From the NCBI GenBank assembly GCA_019114925.1, contig DXEO01000097.1, positions 1 through 23,373 of the forward strand: a DNA stretch of 23,373 nucleotides, written 5' to 3'. This DNA comes from Candidatus Corynebacterium faecipullorum. Lineage in GTDB: Bacteria > Actinomycetota > Actinomycetes > Mycobacteriales > Mycobacteriaceae. Within the stretch, counting starts at the first letter, position 1; each line of letters starts with the position of its first letter. The position numbers and the translations under genes are program-made. This document shows positions 1 through 8,391 of the stretch, piece by piece. The notes beneath the pieces are model-generated. The model was given only the letters and a program-made list of their open reading frames with translations, had not been told where the DNA came from and did not search any database.

Positions 1-1
1 G

Positions 2-484
2 GAATCCATCGCCGAAGGACTTGGCGCCTACGTGGTGGCAGGACACCGCGGTGAGATCGTTCACCGCCACGCTGGCGTGACCTACATCGACAATTCCAAG
101 GCAACGAACCCACACGCCACGGAGGTCGCTATGCGCGGCCTGGACTCCGTAGTGTGGGTGGCCGGCGGCCAACTGAAAGGCGCTGATGTCACGGAACTGT
201 TGCGCACCCATGCCGCGCGGTTGAAGGCGGCGGTTCTGGTGGGCGTCGACAAGCATGTGCTTGCCCAAGCCCTCGTGAAGGCGGCGCCACACGTGCCCGT
301 CGTCATCGTGGATAGCCACGATCCAGAAGCAGCAATGGAGCAGGCAGTGTCCGCCGCCGTGCAACACGCCGACGCCGGCGATACCGTGCTTTTAGCACCC
401 GCTGCGGCATCGTTGGACATGTACACCGGTATGGGCCAGCGCGGCGATATCTTTGCCGCCGCTGCCCGCCGCCTCGCCCGCTAG
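2..484 (+). CDS. murD: UDP-N-acetylmuramoylalanine-D-glutamate ligase, C-terminal part
   Basis: This is the 3' end of murD, cut by the window edge. The reading frame is open from base 2, so the GTG at 32 is internal and not a start. MurD adds D-glutamate to UDP-MurNAc-L-Ala in the cytoplasm during peptidoglycan precursor synthesis. About 160 of the usual 450-480 residues are present, covering the end of the central ATPase domain and the C-terminal Rossmann-like domain. The family hallmark DNSKATNPHA is visible near the start, and the end carries the typical LLAPAAASLDMYTGMGQRGDIF stretch in which the ligase binds D-Glu. The gene ends 14 nt before ftsW, which is consistent with one dcw operon. 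Confidence 0.95.
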   Translation, partial: ESIAEGLGAYVVAGHRGEIVHRHAGVTYIDNSKATNPHATEVAMRGLDSVVWVAGGQLKGADVTELLRTHAARLKAAVLVGVDKHVLAQALVKAAPHVPVVIVDSHDPEAAMEQAVSAAVQHADAGDTVLLAPAAASLDMYTGMGQRGDIFAAAARRLAR

Positions 485-498
485 CGCTAGGAGCACCC

Positions 499-1980
499 GT
501 GACCGCCACCAGCACCCAGAAGCCACAACGCACGCTGGGATACCACCTGCGTGATCTCCGCGAGCGCCTCCGCGCCTACCCCGGGCTCGACTATTTAATG
601 CTGCGCATCGCCATATTTTCGCTCATCGGCATTGGCGTCCTCATGGCCTTCTCCTCGTCGATGGCGACGTCCCTGTCGGAGACCGATAGCCCGTGGTCTG
701 CTGCCCTGCGCCAGTGCGTGCTCGTTATCGCCGGCCTCATCGTGTTTTGGATTGGCCTGCGCATGTCGCCGCGCACGCTCCGGGCACTCGTGCCGTGGTT
801 CTTGGGGCTATCCATCCTGCTTCTCATCCTCGTCCTCGTACCTGGCATTGGTACCGGCCGAGCGGAGGTCGGCTCGCAGTCCTGGATCATGCTGCCTGGT
901 GGCGTGGCATTCCAGCCCTCCGAGTTCGCCCGTGTGGCCGTGGGCATGTACGGTGCCTCAGCGCTAGCGGATAAGACGCACCGTTCGATGCGCCTGACGG
1001 ACCCTTTCATGATGTACTCCATCATCGCCGGCATTATGTTCGTGCTGATTGTGGCCCAGGGCGATCTCGGCATGGGTGTCTCTTTCGCCCTCATCGTCGT
1101 GTTCACTCTGGTTTTCGCTGGTGTGGACTGGCGTGTTCCGACCGTCGTCGGTGTCTTCGGCGCCATCGGCATGGTCACCGTCTTCTTGGCCGGCGGTTTC
1201 CGTTCGCACCGCTTCCACACCTATTTCGATGCGCTGCGCGGCAATATCGAGGACACCCAAGGTACCGGTTTCCAGGCTTACCAGGGCTTCCTTTCGCTTG
1301 CCGACGGCGGCTTCTGGGGCGTTGGCCTCGGCCAGTCACGTGCCAAGTGGTTCTACCTCCCAGAGGCGAAGAATGACTTCGTCTTCGCCATCATCGGTGA
1401 GGAATTGGGCCTGTGGGGCGGTGCCCTTGTTATCGGGCTGTTCGCCGTGCTGGGCTATTTCGGGCTGCGGGCGGCAACGCGCGCCCAGGACCAATTTCAG
1501 TCTTTGCTGGCCGCCACGTTGGCGGTGGGTGTTGTCGTGCAGGCATTCATTAACATCGGCTACGTGATCGGCGTGCTGCCGGTGACGGGTATCCAGTTGC
1601 CGATGATTTCCGCGGGTGGTACGGCCGCGGTGATCACGATTGGCTCGATGGGCCTGCTGTGCAATGTGGCGCGCCACGAGCCGCTACAGGTTTCCGCCAT
1701 GCAGAACTTTGGGCGCCCGCTCTTCGACCGTATCTTCTTCATCCCCGAGCCCACACCGCCCAATGAGCGTCGCGGCGGGGCACACAGAGCCCCGCGTGAA
1801 GGCAAAGAAGCTACGCGCTCTCAGCGCGCGCACCGCGACCGCTCCCAGCGCCATGTTGAGCGCAGCCGCGAGGAAAGATTTGGCCGTGCAGTAACGGGAC
1901 GCGCAGCACGCTCGCAGGCGCCGCAGGGGGAACCGCGGCGGGAGTATCGCCGGGAGTATCGGCGCGGCGAGCGACGGTAA
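499..1980 (+). CDS. ftsW: septal peptidoglycan polymerase FtsW
   Basis: This is an integral membrane SEDS-family glycosyltransferase that polymerises lipid II at the septum with its partner class B PBP. The 493-aa protein has about ten hydrophobic segments between residues 30 and 390. SEDS signatures are visible: FQPSEFARVAVG, the QGDLGMG stretch and VTGIQLPMISAGGT near the last helices. The GTG start at 499 follows GGAG with a 6-8 nt gap and leaves a short cytoplasmic N-terminus. The last ~80 residues are unusual: a strongly basic, Arg-rich tail ending in REYR repeats, unlike the membrane core. In Mycobacterium tuberculosis a charged FtsW tail contacts FtsZ, and a similar role here is an inference. 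RodA is the other SEDS possibility, but the murD/murG setting argues for FtsW. Confidence 0.95.
   Translation: MTATSTQKPQRTLGYHLRDLRERLRAYPGLDYLMLRIAIFSLIGIGVLMAFSSSMATSLSETDSPWSAALRQCVLVIAGLIVFWIGLRMSPRTLRALVPWFLGLSILLLILVLVPGIGTGRAEVGSQSWIMLPGGVAFQPSEFARVAVGMYGASALADKTHRSMRLTDPFMMYSIIAGIMFVLIVAQGDLGMGVSFALIVVFTLVFAGVDWRVPTVVGVFGAIGMVTVFLAGGFRSHRFHTYFDALRGNIEDTQGTGFQAYQGFLSLADGGFWGVGLGQSRAKWFYLPEAKNDFVFAIIGEELGLWGGALVIGLFAVLGYFGLRAATRAQDQFQSLLAATLAVGVVVQAFINIGYVIGVLPVTGIQLPMISAGGTAAVITIGSMGLLCNVARHEPLQVSAMQNFGRPLFDRIFFIPEPTPPNERRGGAHRAPREGKEATRSQRAHRDRSQRHVERSREERFGRAVTGRAARSQAPQGEPRREYRREYRRGERR
1939..1961 (+). repeat. 12-bp tandem repeat in the ftsW tail
   Basis: CGGGAGTATCG occurs at 1939-1949 and again at 1951-1961, a period of 12 bp. 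It encodes consecutive REYR units at the very end of FtsW. Because the period is a multiple of three, copy-number change would lengthen or shorten the tail without a frameshift. Confidence 0.8.
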
Positions 1981-2009
1981 GAGAGCGCGGCGCTGGTAGC
2001 GTGTAGTGC

Positions 2010-3095
2010 ATGAATGACACGCCGATTTCCGTCGTCATCGCAGGTGGCGGCACTGCCGGACACATCGAACCAGCGCTCGCGGTGGGGGAGGAGCTGCGCC
2101 AGCGCCACGGCGCGCGGGTGACCGCGCTAGGAACCCCACGAGGTTTGGAAAGCGATATTGTGCCGGCGCGTGGCGTCGATTTGCGCATGATTACACCGGT
2201 CCCAGTCCCACGCAAGATCAACGCCGATGCCGCGAAGCTGCCGTGGCGGATCCTCAAATCTGTTCGGGAAACCCGCGCGGTTCTGAAAGACGTCGGGGCC
2301 AATGTGGTCTTTGGCACCGGCGGGTACGTCGCTGCGCCGGCTTACCTGGCAGCGAAGTCTCTGGGCATCCCGTTCTTCGTGCTTGAGACGAATGCTTTGG
2401 CCGGCATGGCCAACAAGCTGGGGGTGCGCCTCGGCGGCACGGGTATTAACGCGCAGGAAGGCTCCGGTATGCCCGGTGAGGTCCTGGGAATCCCCGTGCG
2501 TCCGGGCATGGGGGAGGATCCAGACGGCGCAAAGGCGGCTGCTGCGCGCCAGAACTGGAACCTCGATGCGCAACGCCCGACGATCGTGGTAACCGGCGGT
2601 TCACAGGGAGCGGTGAGCATCAACACTGCCGTGGCCGGCGCACTCGATGACCTGTGCCGAGATTTCCAAGTGCTGCACGCTTATGGCAAAAAGAATGCGG
2701 CGCCGGCTGAGCGCGAGCACTACACCGCGGTGCCCTATATTGATGACATGGCTGGTGCTCTGGCCGTTGCTGACCTCATGGTCTGCCGTTCTGGAGCGAT
2801 GACGGTGGCAGAGGTCTCCGCAGCTGGTCTGCCCGCGCTTTATGTGCCGCTGCCGCACGGCAATGGTGAACAGGCTCTGAACTCGCGCGCCCTGGTGGAA
2901 TCCGGTGCCGCGGTTCAGGTTCCGGACGCCGAGCTGACCTCGGAGCGCCTCGTTGCCGAAGTGCGCGCTATTCTTGACCACCCCGAAGCTTTGACAGCCA
3001 TGCGTGCCGCCGCTGATGCCAGCACGGCCGGCGAGGTTGCAGCCATCATCGCTGAGCGCATCGCGCAGCGTGTCGCCGCTGAGAACCGCGACTAG
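2010..3095 (+). CDS. murG: undecaprenyl-diphospho-muramoylpentapeptide beta-N-acetylglucosaminyltransferase
   Basis: MurG transfers GlcNAc from UDP-GlcNAc to lipid I on the inner membrane face, giving lipid II. The 361-aa length is normal for this GT-B fold enzyme. The N-terminal glycine-rich loop GGGTAGH (residues 12-18) binds lipid I, GGSQGAVSIN begins the C-terminal Rossmann half, and the RSGAMTVAEVSAAGLPALYVPLPHG region is the UDP-GlcNAc site, followed by the conserved Gln of GEQALNSR. No Shine-Dalgarno sequence precedes the ATG. Instead TAGCGT (1997-2002) sits 7 nt before it, so a leaderless transcript from within the operon is possible. The gene lies 29 nt after ftsW. Confidence 0.96.
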   Translation: MNDTPISVVIAGGGTAGHIEPALAVGEELRQRHGARVTALGTPRGLESDIVPARGVDLRMITPVPVPRKINADAAKLPWRILKSVRETRAVLKDVGANVVFGTGGYVAAPAYLAAKSLGIPFFVLETNALAGMANKLGVRLGGTGINAQEGSGMPGEVLGIPVRPGMGEDPDGAKAAAARQNWNLDAQRPTIVVTGGSQGAVSINTAVAGALDDLCRDFQVLHAYGKKNAAPAEREHYTAVPYIDDMAGALAVADLMVCRSGAMTVAEVSAAGLPALYVPLPHGNGEQALNSRALVESGAAVQVPDAELTSERLVAEVRAILDHPEALTAMRAAADASTAGEVAAIIAERIAQRVAAENRD

Positions 3096-3133
3096 GCGCA
3101 CAGTACAGGTTTATGAAAGAAGGATTTTTCACC

Positions 3134-4624
3134 ATGACTGATACCCCTGCCACCACGGACCTGTCTCGCGTCCATTTCGTAGGTATCGGAGGCTCCGGCA
3201 TGTCCGGCCTCGCGCGCATCCTGGTCAGTCGGGGAGCGGTCGTCACAGGCTCGGACGTTAAGAAGTCGACGGCTGTCGATGTCCTCCGCACGATGGGTGC
3301 ACACATCGCCATCGGCCATGCCGCTGAAAACCTCGACCTGGCTGGTGATAAGCCGACGGTGGTCGTGACCTCCTTCGCCGCCATCCCGCAAGACAATCCC
3401 GAACTCACTGCTGCGCATAAGGCCGGAATCCCGGTCATCCGCCGTTCAGACCTGCTGGCTGAGCTGATGGAAGGCCACCGCCAGGTCCTGCTGGCCGGTA
3501 CTCACGGAAAGACCTCGACTACCTCCATGTCGGTGTCCGCGCTGCAGCAGGCGGGCCTCGACCCCTCCTTCGCCATCGGCGGCCAGCTCAACCGTGCCGG
3601 AACCAACGCGCACGGCGGCACGGGTGATGCTTTCGTTGCAGAAGCCGATGAATCCGATGCTTCACTCTTGCGCTACAGCCCCTACGTGGCGGTGATTACC
3701 AATATCGAGCCGGATCACCTGGATTATTTCGGCACCGCAGAAAGCTACTACCAGGTCTTTGATGATTTCGCGGACCGCGTGGTTGAGGGCGGCTACTTGG
3801 TAGTCTGCCTCGAAGACGCGCAAGCGGCCATCACCGGCGAGCGCGCGGCACAGCGCGGTATTCAGGTGCTGGGTTACGGCGCAGGCAGTGCGGTAGGCGA
3901 AGATTCGTCTGTGCCCCTCGCAGCGGAGATTCTGGAGGAAACCGTCTCCGCCGCCGGCGCGCACGTCCGCGTTCGCCTGACCCTGCCGGGGCAGGCGCCA
4001 CAGGAGCTGGCCTATGATCTGCACGTCCCCGGACACCACATGGTGCTCAACTCGGCGGCAGCGCTGCTGGCCGGCGCGCTGGCTGGCGGAGACCCAGCGG
4101 AACTGGCCGCAGGCCTGACCGACTTTACAGGTGTGCGCCGCCGCTTTGAATACCGCGGCAGCGAGCGCGGAATCCGCGTCTTCGACGATTATGCGCACCA
4201 CCCTACGGAGGTATCCGCAGTACTTAATGCAGCTCGTGCGAAGGCGGATGCGGAGGGGGAGGGGGCGCGCGTTATCGCCTGCTTCCAGCCGCATCTGTAC
4301 TCTCGGACGATGAAGTTCGACGCGGAGTTTGCTCAGGCCTTGGCGCTTGCCGACGCCGCCGTCGTCCTCGACATCTACGGGGCCCGCGAGCAACCGGTTG
4401 AAGGAATTACCTCCCGCATCATCACCGATAAGATGCCGGAGGACATGCCGGTCATTTTCGAACCCAATTTCTCTGAAGTCGCGGGCGACGTCATTTCCCT
4501 GGCACAGCCCGGTGATATCGTCCTCACGATTGGTGCGGGCACGGTTACCTACGTAGCCGGCGAGATTTTGTCCGCGCTGGGACGCAACGACGAGGCGGAA
4601 GAGCCGAAGGAACCGAATGTCTAA
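3134..4624 (+). CDS. murC: UDP-N-acetylmuramate-L-alanine ligase
   Basis: MurC performs the first amino-acid addition to UDP-MurNAc, using ATP and L-Ala in the cytoplasm. I chose the ATG at 3134 because AGAAGGA (3118-3124) lies 9 nt upstream, whereas the earlier in-frame ATG at 3113 sits on top of that ribosome binding site and would add the odd peptide MKEGFFT. The protein is then 496 aa, within the family range. HFVGIGGSGMSG is the N-terminal Rossmann loop, GTHGKTSTT (about residues 122-130) is the ATP P-loop, EADESDASLL and NIEPDHLDYF are central-domain motifs, and DDYAHHPTEV belongs to the C-terminal domain. The 3' end overlaps ftsQ by 8 nt, which suggests translational coupling. Confidence 0.96.
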   Translation: MTDTPATTDLSRVHFVGIGGSGMSGLARILVSRGAVVTGSDVKKSTAVDVLRTMGAHIAIGHAAENLDLAGDKPTVVVTSFAAIPQDNPELTAAHKAGIPVIRRSDLLAELMEGHRQVLLAGTHGKTSTTSMSVSALQQAGLDPSFAIGGQLNRAGTNAHGGTGDAFVAEADESDASLLRYSPYVAVITNIEPDHLDYFGTAESYYQVFDDFADRVVEGGYLVVCLEDAQAAITGERAAQRGIQVLGYGAGSAVGEDSSVPLAAEILEETVSAAGAHVRVRLTLPGQAPQELAYDLHVPGHHMVLNSAAALLAGALAGGDPAELAAGLTDFTGVRRRFEYRGSERGIRVFDDYAHHPTEVSAVLNAARAKADAEGEGARVIACFQPHLYSRTMKFDAEFAQALALADAAVVLDIYGAREQPVEGITSRIITDKMPEDMPVIFEPNFSEVAGDVISLAQPGDIVLTIGAGTVTYVAGEILSALGRNDEAEEPKEPNV

Positions 4625-5276
4625 AAAGACTGGGGCGCTCGCGGTGGGCGTGGTGCTACTCGTAGCGCTCATCGCTGCAGCAGCAGTGTGGCTTTTTCCT
4701 ATCCTCACGGTGAAATCCTTTGAGGTGGTGGGAAATGATCACGTTGCTGCTGAGGATGTGGAGCAGGCTAGTGGCGTCGCCAAGGGATCGAACCTGGCGC
4801 GCTTGGATGCTCGTGAGGCCGCGCAGGGCGTGGCGTCGCTCCCGTGGGTGGAAAGCGCGACGGTATCGCGGGCATTCCCGTCGACGGTGAATATTGAGAT
4901 CACCGAACATGAGGCAGTGGCCTTTGTCCGCAATGGTGGCACGACGGTGTTGGTGGATAATCATGGCAAGGAATTTGTGGAAGATGAAGCACCACCCGAA
5001 GCTGTGGAGCTGACCGGTAGCACAGACTCCGGCTCCCCGGAGATGCAGGCGGCGGTCGAGGCCGTTACAGCCCTCCCCGCGCCGCTTCGGGAGAAGGTGA
5101 CGACCCTCGAGATCAAGGACAGGTATTCGCTGACTTTCCACACCGAAGATGAAAAGACCATCTTTTGGGGGGCCTCCGAAGACAATAAAAACAAGGCGAT
5201 TGCTTTCGAAGACGTGCTCAAGCTCGAGGGCGAATCCTGGAACATTTCTAACCCGTCGCTGGTGACTCGCCGCTAG
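4617..5276 (+). CDS. ftsQ: cell division protein FtsQ/DivIB
   Basis: FtsQ is a bitopic divisome protein linking FtsL/FtsB-type partners to the septal synthase. The 219-aa product has a very short cytoplasmic N-terminus (MSKKTG), one transmembrane helix at about residues 7-29, and then a POTRA domain beginning TVKSFEVVGNDHVAAEDV and including LPWVESATVSRAFPSTVNIEITEHEAVAF. The remainder forms the FtsQ/DivIB beta domain. No ddl gene lies between murC and ftsQ, as is usual in Corynebacterium and Mycobacterium. The start is inside murC, with a purine-rich GAAGAGCCGAAGGA stretch just upstream serving as a probable ribosome binding site. A long non-coding gap separates it from ftsZ. Confidence 0.93.
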   Translation: MSKKTGALAVGVVLLVALIAAAAVWLFPILTVKSFEVVGNDHVAAEDVEQASGVAKGSNLARLDAREAAQGVASLPWVESATVSRAFPSTVNIEITEHEAVAFVRNGGTTVLVDNHGKEFVEDEAPPEAVELTGSTDSGSPEMQAAVEAVTALPAPLREKVTTLEIKDRYSLTFHTEDEKTIFWGASEDNKNKAIAFEDVLKLEGESWNISNPSLVTRR

Positions 5277-5482
5277 GGGCGTCGCGAGTGGGACGGGTGG
5301 GGCGCCTGTTAAGAAAACCGCATGTCAGCAACCCTAAAGTAGAGGTTGAGGGTACCGACACGCGGCAAAATGTGCGCCGAAATTACCCCGTTGTCGTTAA
5401 AGATGGATGTAACCGCCTCTCGCGAAAAGAGGCGCCTCCTCGTTTACATTAAAACCTTATTCGAAAGGCAAGAGACCCTCGT
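5277..5482 (+). promoter_or_regulatory. ftsZ leader and promoter region
   Basis: This is 206 nt without a gene between ftsQ and ftsZ, in a cluster whose other gaps are mostly below 30 nt. It probably holds ftsZ promoters. TAAAGT (5335-5340) matches the actinobacterial -10 pattern TAnAnT, but no convincing -35 is present. CAACC/GGTTG (5329-5333, 5345-5349) is a small dyad around it, and the region ends with a strong hairpin described separately. Which element is used cannot be decided from sequence. Confidence 0.5.
5414..5434 (+). promoter_or_regulatory. hairpin in the ftsZ 5' leader
   Basis: CGCCTCT (5414-5420) and AGAGGCG (5428-5434) pair perfectly across a 7-nt loop. Imperfect flanks ATGTAAC (5406-5412) and GTTTACAT (5442-5449) could extend the structure. 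It ends about 30 nt before the ftsZ ribosome binding site. No T-tract follows, so it is not a standard terminator. An operator or an mRNA-stability or translation element are the alternatives. Confidence 0.55.
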
Positions 5483-6847
5483 ATGATCTCATCTAGCAAC
5501 AACCTCGCGGACATCAAGGTCGTCGGCGTCGGCGGCGGCGGTGTCAACGCTGTCAACCGCATGATCGAAGAAGGGCTCAAGGGAGTCCAGTTCGTGGCGA
5601 TCAACACCGATTCCCAGGCGCTGATTTTCTCTGATGCGGACACCAAGCTCGACATCGGACGCGAGGCCACCCGCGGCCTCGGCGCCGGCGCTAACCCGGA
5701 GGTAGGTAAGACCTCCGCAGAGGATCACAAGACCGAAATCGAAGACGCCCTCCAGGGCTCCGACATGGTCTTCGTCACGGCTGGTGAGGGCGGCGGAACC
5801 GGTACTGGTGCAGCCCCTGTCGTTGCCTCCATCGCGAAAAAGATGGGTGCTCTGACCGTCGGTGTTGTTACCCGCCCGTTCAAGTTCGAGGGCGCGCGCC
5901 GCACCCGTCAGGCCATGGCCGGTATCGAAGAGCTGCGCGAGGTCTGCGATACCCTCATCGTTATCCCGAATGATCGCCTCATGCAGCTGGGCGGCGAGGA
6001 GCTGTCCATCGTCGAAGCCTTCCGCGCCGCCGATGAAGTCCTGCACAATGGTGTGCAGGGTATTACCAACCTCATCACCATCCCGGGCATGATCAACGTC
6101 GACTTTGCGGACGTTCGCTCCGTCATGTCCGACGCCGGCTCCGCCCTCATGGGCATCGGTTTTGCTCGCGGGGATAACCGCGCGCTCAACGCTGCCGAGC
6201 AGGCCATTAACTCCCCGCTGCTGGAGTCGACCATGGAGGGCGCTAAGGGCGTTCTGCTGTCCATCGCCGGTGGCTCTGACCTGGGCCTCCACGAGGTCAA
6301 CGCCGCTGCCTCCATGGTGGAGGAGCGCGCCGACGAGGACGCCAACATCATCTTCGGTACCATCATCGATGACAACCTTGGAGACGAAGTCCGCGTTACT
6401 ATCATCGCCACCGGCTTCGACGCGCAGGCCAATATGACCGCCCAGCCGGCGCAGCCTGGCCAGACGCAGCAGCCAAGCTCGGAGGCTACCCCGGCTGCAC
6501 GCCCGGGTTCCCTCTTCGAGAATCGTGCTGAAGCACAGCCTGAGAGCCCCGCCGCGCCGCGCACCGAGGCCCCGCGCGAAGAGTACACCCGCGCCGAGCC
6601 GCAGCGAGCTGACTCCCAGCGCATCGGCCGCGAGGAGTACACCCCGCGCCACTCCTACGAGCGCGAGCAGCCGGCTGAGCCGGCCCCGTCGAGCGGACTG
6701 TTTACCACCTCGGATCGCTTCCGTGGTGAGGAGTACCGCCGCGGCGCCGATGACGAGTACCGCCTCTCGCGCCCCGCTGAGCGCAACAGCCGTGACTTCG
6801 ATGACGATGGCGACGACGATCTCGACGTGCCGTCCTTCATGCGCTAG
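5483..6847 (+). CDS. ftsZ: cell division GTPase FtsZ
   Basis: FtsZ is the bacterial tubulin that polymerises into the Z-ring at midcell. The protein is 454 aa. KVVGVGGGGVNAVNRM opens the GTPase domain, GGGTGTG (residues 103-109) is the tubulin signature, and the T7 loop NVDFADVRSVM (from about residue 205) carries the catalytic Asp residues. From about residue 325 a long disordered linker rich in Pro, Ala, Arg and Glu, with repeated EEY motifs, leads to an acidic run and the conserved C-terminal peptide DLDVPSFMR. That peptide is the expected docking site for SepF, encoded three genes downstream. An AAAGG ribosome binding site at 5464-5468 lies 14 nt before the ATG, a rather wide spacing. Confidence 0.98.
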   Translation: MISSSNNLADIKVVGVGGGGVNAVNRMIEEGLKGVQFVAINTDSQALIFSDADTKLDIGREATRGLGAGANPEVGKTSAEDHKTEIEDALQGSDMVFVTAGEGGGTGTGAAPVVASIAKKMGALTVGVVTRPFKFEGARRTRQAMAGIEELREVCDTLIVIPNDRLMQLGGEELSIVEAFRAADEVLHNGVQGITNLITIPGMINVDFADVRSVMSDAGSALMGIGFARGDNRALNAAEQAINSPLLESTMEGAKGVLLSIAGGSDLGLHEVNAAASMVEERADEDANIIFGTIIDDNLGDEVRVTIIATGFDAQANMTAQPAQPGQTQQPSSEATPAARPGSLFENRAEAQPESPAAPRTEAPREEYTRAEPQRADSQRIGREEYTPRHSYEREQPAEPAPSSGLFTTSDRFRGEEYRRGADDEYRLSRPAERNSRDFDDDGDDDLDVPSFMR

Positions 6848-6871
6848 TCCCAGACAGCTACTCTGGAGTGC

Positions 6872-7612
6872 ATGCCAGTAAACGAGGAAGCACACGCAGC
6901 ACGACGCCCCGTCCGCATGGTGTTTACAACCCGTGCCGGCGGGGCGTCGTCGTCACCCTATGACTCTTTCAATTTAGGCGATCACGTCGGCGATGACCCC
7001 GCCGCTGTAGCCGCCAATCGTGAGAGACTTCTCCGCGCCACCGGATTAGAGGACATCGTGTGGATGGAGCAGCTGCACACCAATACCGTGACGGTCGTGG
7101 GCGCCGAACATCGTGGCGCGAAAGAGCCGGTGCCGGCCACCGATGCGGTGGTGACCACCGAAAAACGCCTAGGCTTGGGCGTGCTCGTGGCTGATTGCAC
7201 GCCAGTGCTGCTTGTCGACGTCTCCGCGGGCGTCATCGGTGCCGCCCACGCCGGGCGCCTGGGCGCGCGCAACGGAATCGTCCGGAACACGGTCAACACG
7301 ATGATTGAGCTGGGGGCCACCCCTTCGTCGATTCAAGTGCTCATGGGGCCGGCCGCGTCTGGGCGTAACTATGAGGTTCCGGAGCACATGGCGGAGGACG
7401 TCGAGAAGCACCTGCCCGGCTCCAAAACCCGGACCTCTTCTGGAACGTGGGGCGTTGACGTGCGCGCCGGTCTGATTCGCCAGCTGATGGGGATGGGAAT
7501 CACGGCCATTGAGTCGGATCCGCGCTGCACGATTGAGGACACAGATTTCTTTTCTTATCGCCGCGAGGGCGTCACCGGACGCCAAGCCGGCGTGATTTGG
7601 TTGGAGGATTAA
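6872..7612 (+). CDS. pgeF: YfiH/PgeF-family laccase-domain protein (purine nucleoside phosphorylase family)
   Basis: This is a 246-aa member of the multicopper-polyphenol-oxidase-like family (YfiH, YlmD, LACC1). Members have been shown to act on purine nucleosides or to edit wrong amino acids in peptidoglycan precursors, which would suit this location. The metal-binding His/Cys/His set is visible: QLHT (H69), VADCTPVLL (C109) and AAHAG (H126). The usual AAHAGWRG reads HAGRLG here. The start at 6872 is preceded by TACTCT (6859-6864) exactly 7 nt upstream. The GGAG at 6865 is only 3 nt from the ATG, too close to be efficient, so a leaderless transcript is plausible. The gene lies 24 nt after ftsZ, and its stop overlaps the next start (TAATG). 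Confidence 0.9.
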   Translation: MPVNEEAHAARRPVRMVFTTRAGGASSSPYDSFNLGDHVGDDPAAVAANRERLLRATGLEDIVWMEQLHTNTVTVVGAEHRGAKEPVPATDAVVTTEKRLGLGVLVADCTPVLLVDVSAGVIGAAHAGRLGARNGIVRNTVNTMIELGATPSSIQVLMGPAASGRNYEVPEHMAEDVEKHLPGSKTRTSSGTWGVDVRAGLIRQLMGMGITAIESDPRCTIEDTDFFSYRREGVTGRQAGVIWLED

Positions 7613-8322
7613 TGACTAATAACGATACTGCGCGCCGTGAAGAATTACGGGCTGGCCTGGAGTGCACCCGCGCGGATATTCAACGTTTCGCAGAGGCTGC
7701 TGGCCGCCCCGCCCCACAGCTGCTGCCGGTGACAAAGTTTCACCCTGCCGAAGACATTGCGCTGCTGGCAGAGCTGGGAATAACGGATGTGGCGGAAAAT
7801 CGCGAGCAGGAGGCCCGCGCCAAGGCGGAGGCTCTGCCCGAAATGCGTTTCCACATGATTGGACAGGTGCAAACCAAGAAGGCGAACCACGTAGCGCGGT
7901 GGGCACACAGTGTCCATTCCCTCGACTCTGAGAAGCTGGCCCGGGGTCTTGACCGCGGCGTGGCTCTTGCCCAGGAACGCGGCCAGCGTGAGGACAGTCT
8001 TCCGGTCTATATTCAGGTCTCCGCCGATGGTGATAACGCGCGTGGCGGCTGCCCGCTGGAGGACGTACCTGCTCTGGTGGACATCGTCGAAGAGCTGGAG
8101 CATCTGCAGCTGTGTGGCTTCATGGTGGTTCCCCCACTGGGGAGCGAACCGGCGGAGGTATTTGCGCAGGTGAGGGTCTTGACAGATGAGGTGGCGGCCA
8201 AGCTTGGGCGGGACCTGAAAATGTCCGCCGGAATGAGCGCTGATATGGAGGCCGCGATTGCATCTGGAACGGATATCGTGCGTGTCGGAACCGGAATTAT
8301 GGGAGAGCGCCCGCTAGGTTAA
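7612..8322 (+). CDS. yggS: YggS/PROSC-family pyridoxal phosphate homeostasis protein
   Basis: This is a single-domain alanine-racemase-fold protein that binds PLP and influences B6 vitamer and amino-acid balance; it has no established enzyme activity. I chose the ATG at 7612 because GGAGG (7603-7607) lies 4 nt upstream and the start shares one base with the pgeF stop. The GTG at 7597 would lie upstream of that site. The product is 236 aa. TKFHP carries the PLP Lys (K42); AENREQEA, FHMIGQVQTKKANH, LCGFMVVPP and the SAGMSADMEAAIASGTDIVRVG stretch follow in the family order. In Gram-positive bacteria this gene typically lies between ftsZ and sepF, as here. Confidence 0.94.
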   Translation: MTNNDTARREELRAGLECTRADIQRFAEAAGRPAPQLLPVTKFHPAEDIALLAELGITDVAENREQEARAKAEALPEMRFHMIGQVQTKKANHVARWAHSVHSLDSEKLARGLDRGVALAQERGQREDSLPVYIQVSADGDNARGGCPLEDVPALVDIVEELEHLQLCGFMVVPPLGSEPAEVFAQVRVLTDEVAAKLGRDLKMSAGMSADMEAAIASGTDIVRVGTGIMGERPLG

Positions 8323-8391
8323 TTGTCATTGCAAAAGTGCATTACAAGACAGCAAATGAACAGCACACACTAGGTCAGAGGGAGACCCAGA

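Noticed and set aside
3113..3133. Upstream ATG start for murC (MKEGFFT)
   Set aside because: It overlaps the AGAAGGA ribosome site for the ATG at 3134 and adds unconserved residues.
3662..4708. 348-aa open frame on the - strand opposite murC and ftsQ
   Set aside because: It is a shadow of murC/ftsQ with no ribosome site or recognisable domain.
5489..6895. 468-aa open frame on the - strand opposite ftsZ
   Set aside because: It mirrors ftsZ almost exactly, has no family motifs, and ftsZ is unmistakable on the other strand.
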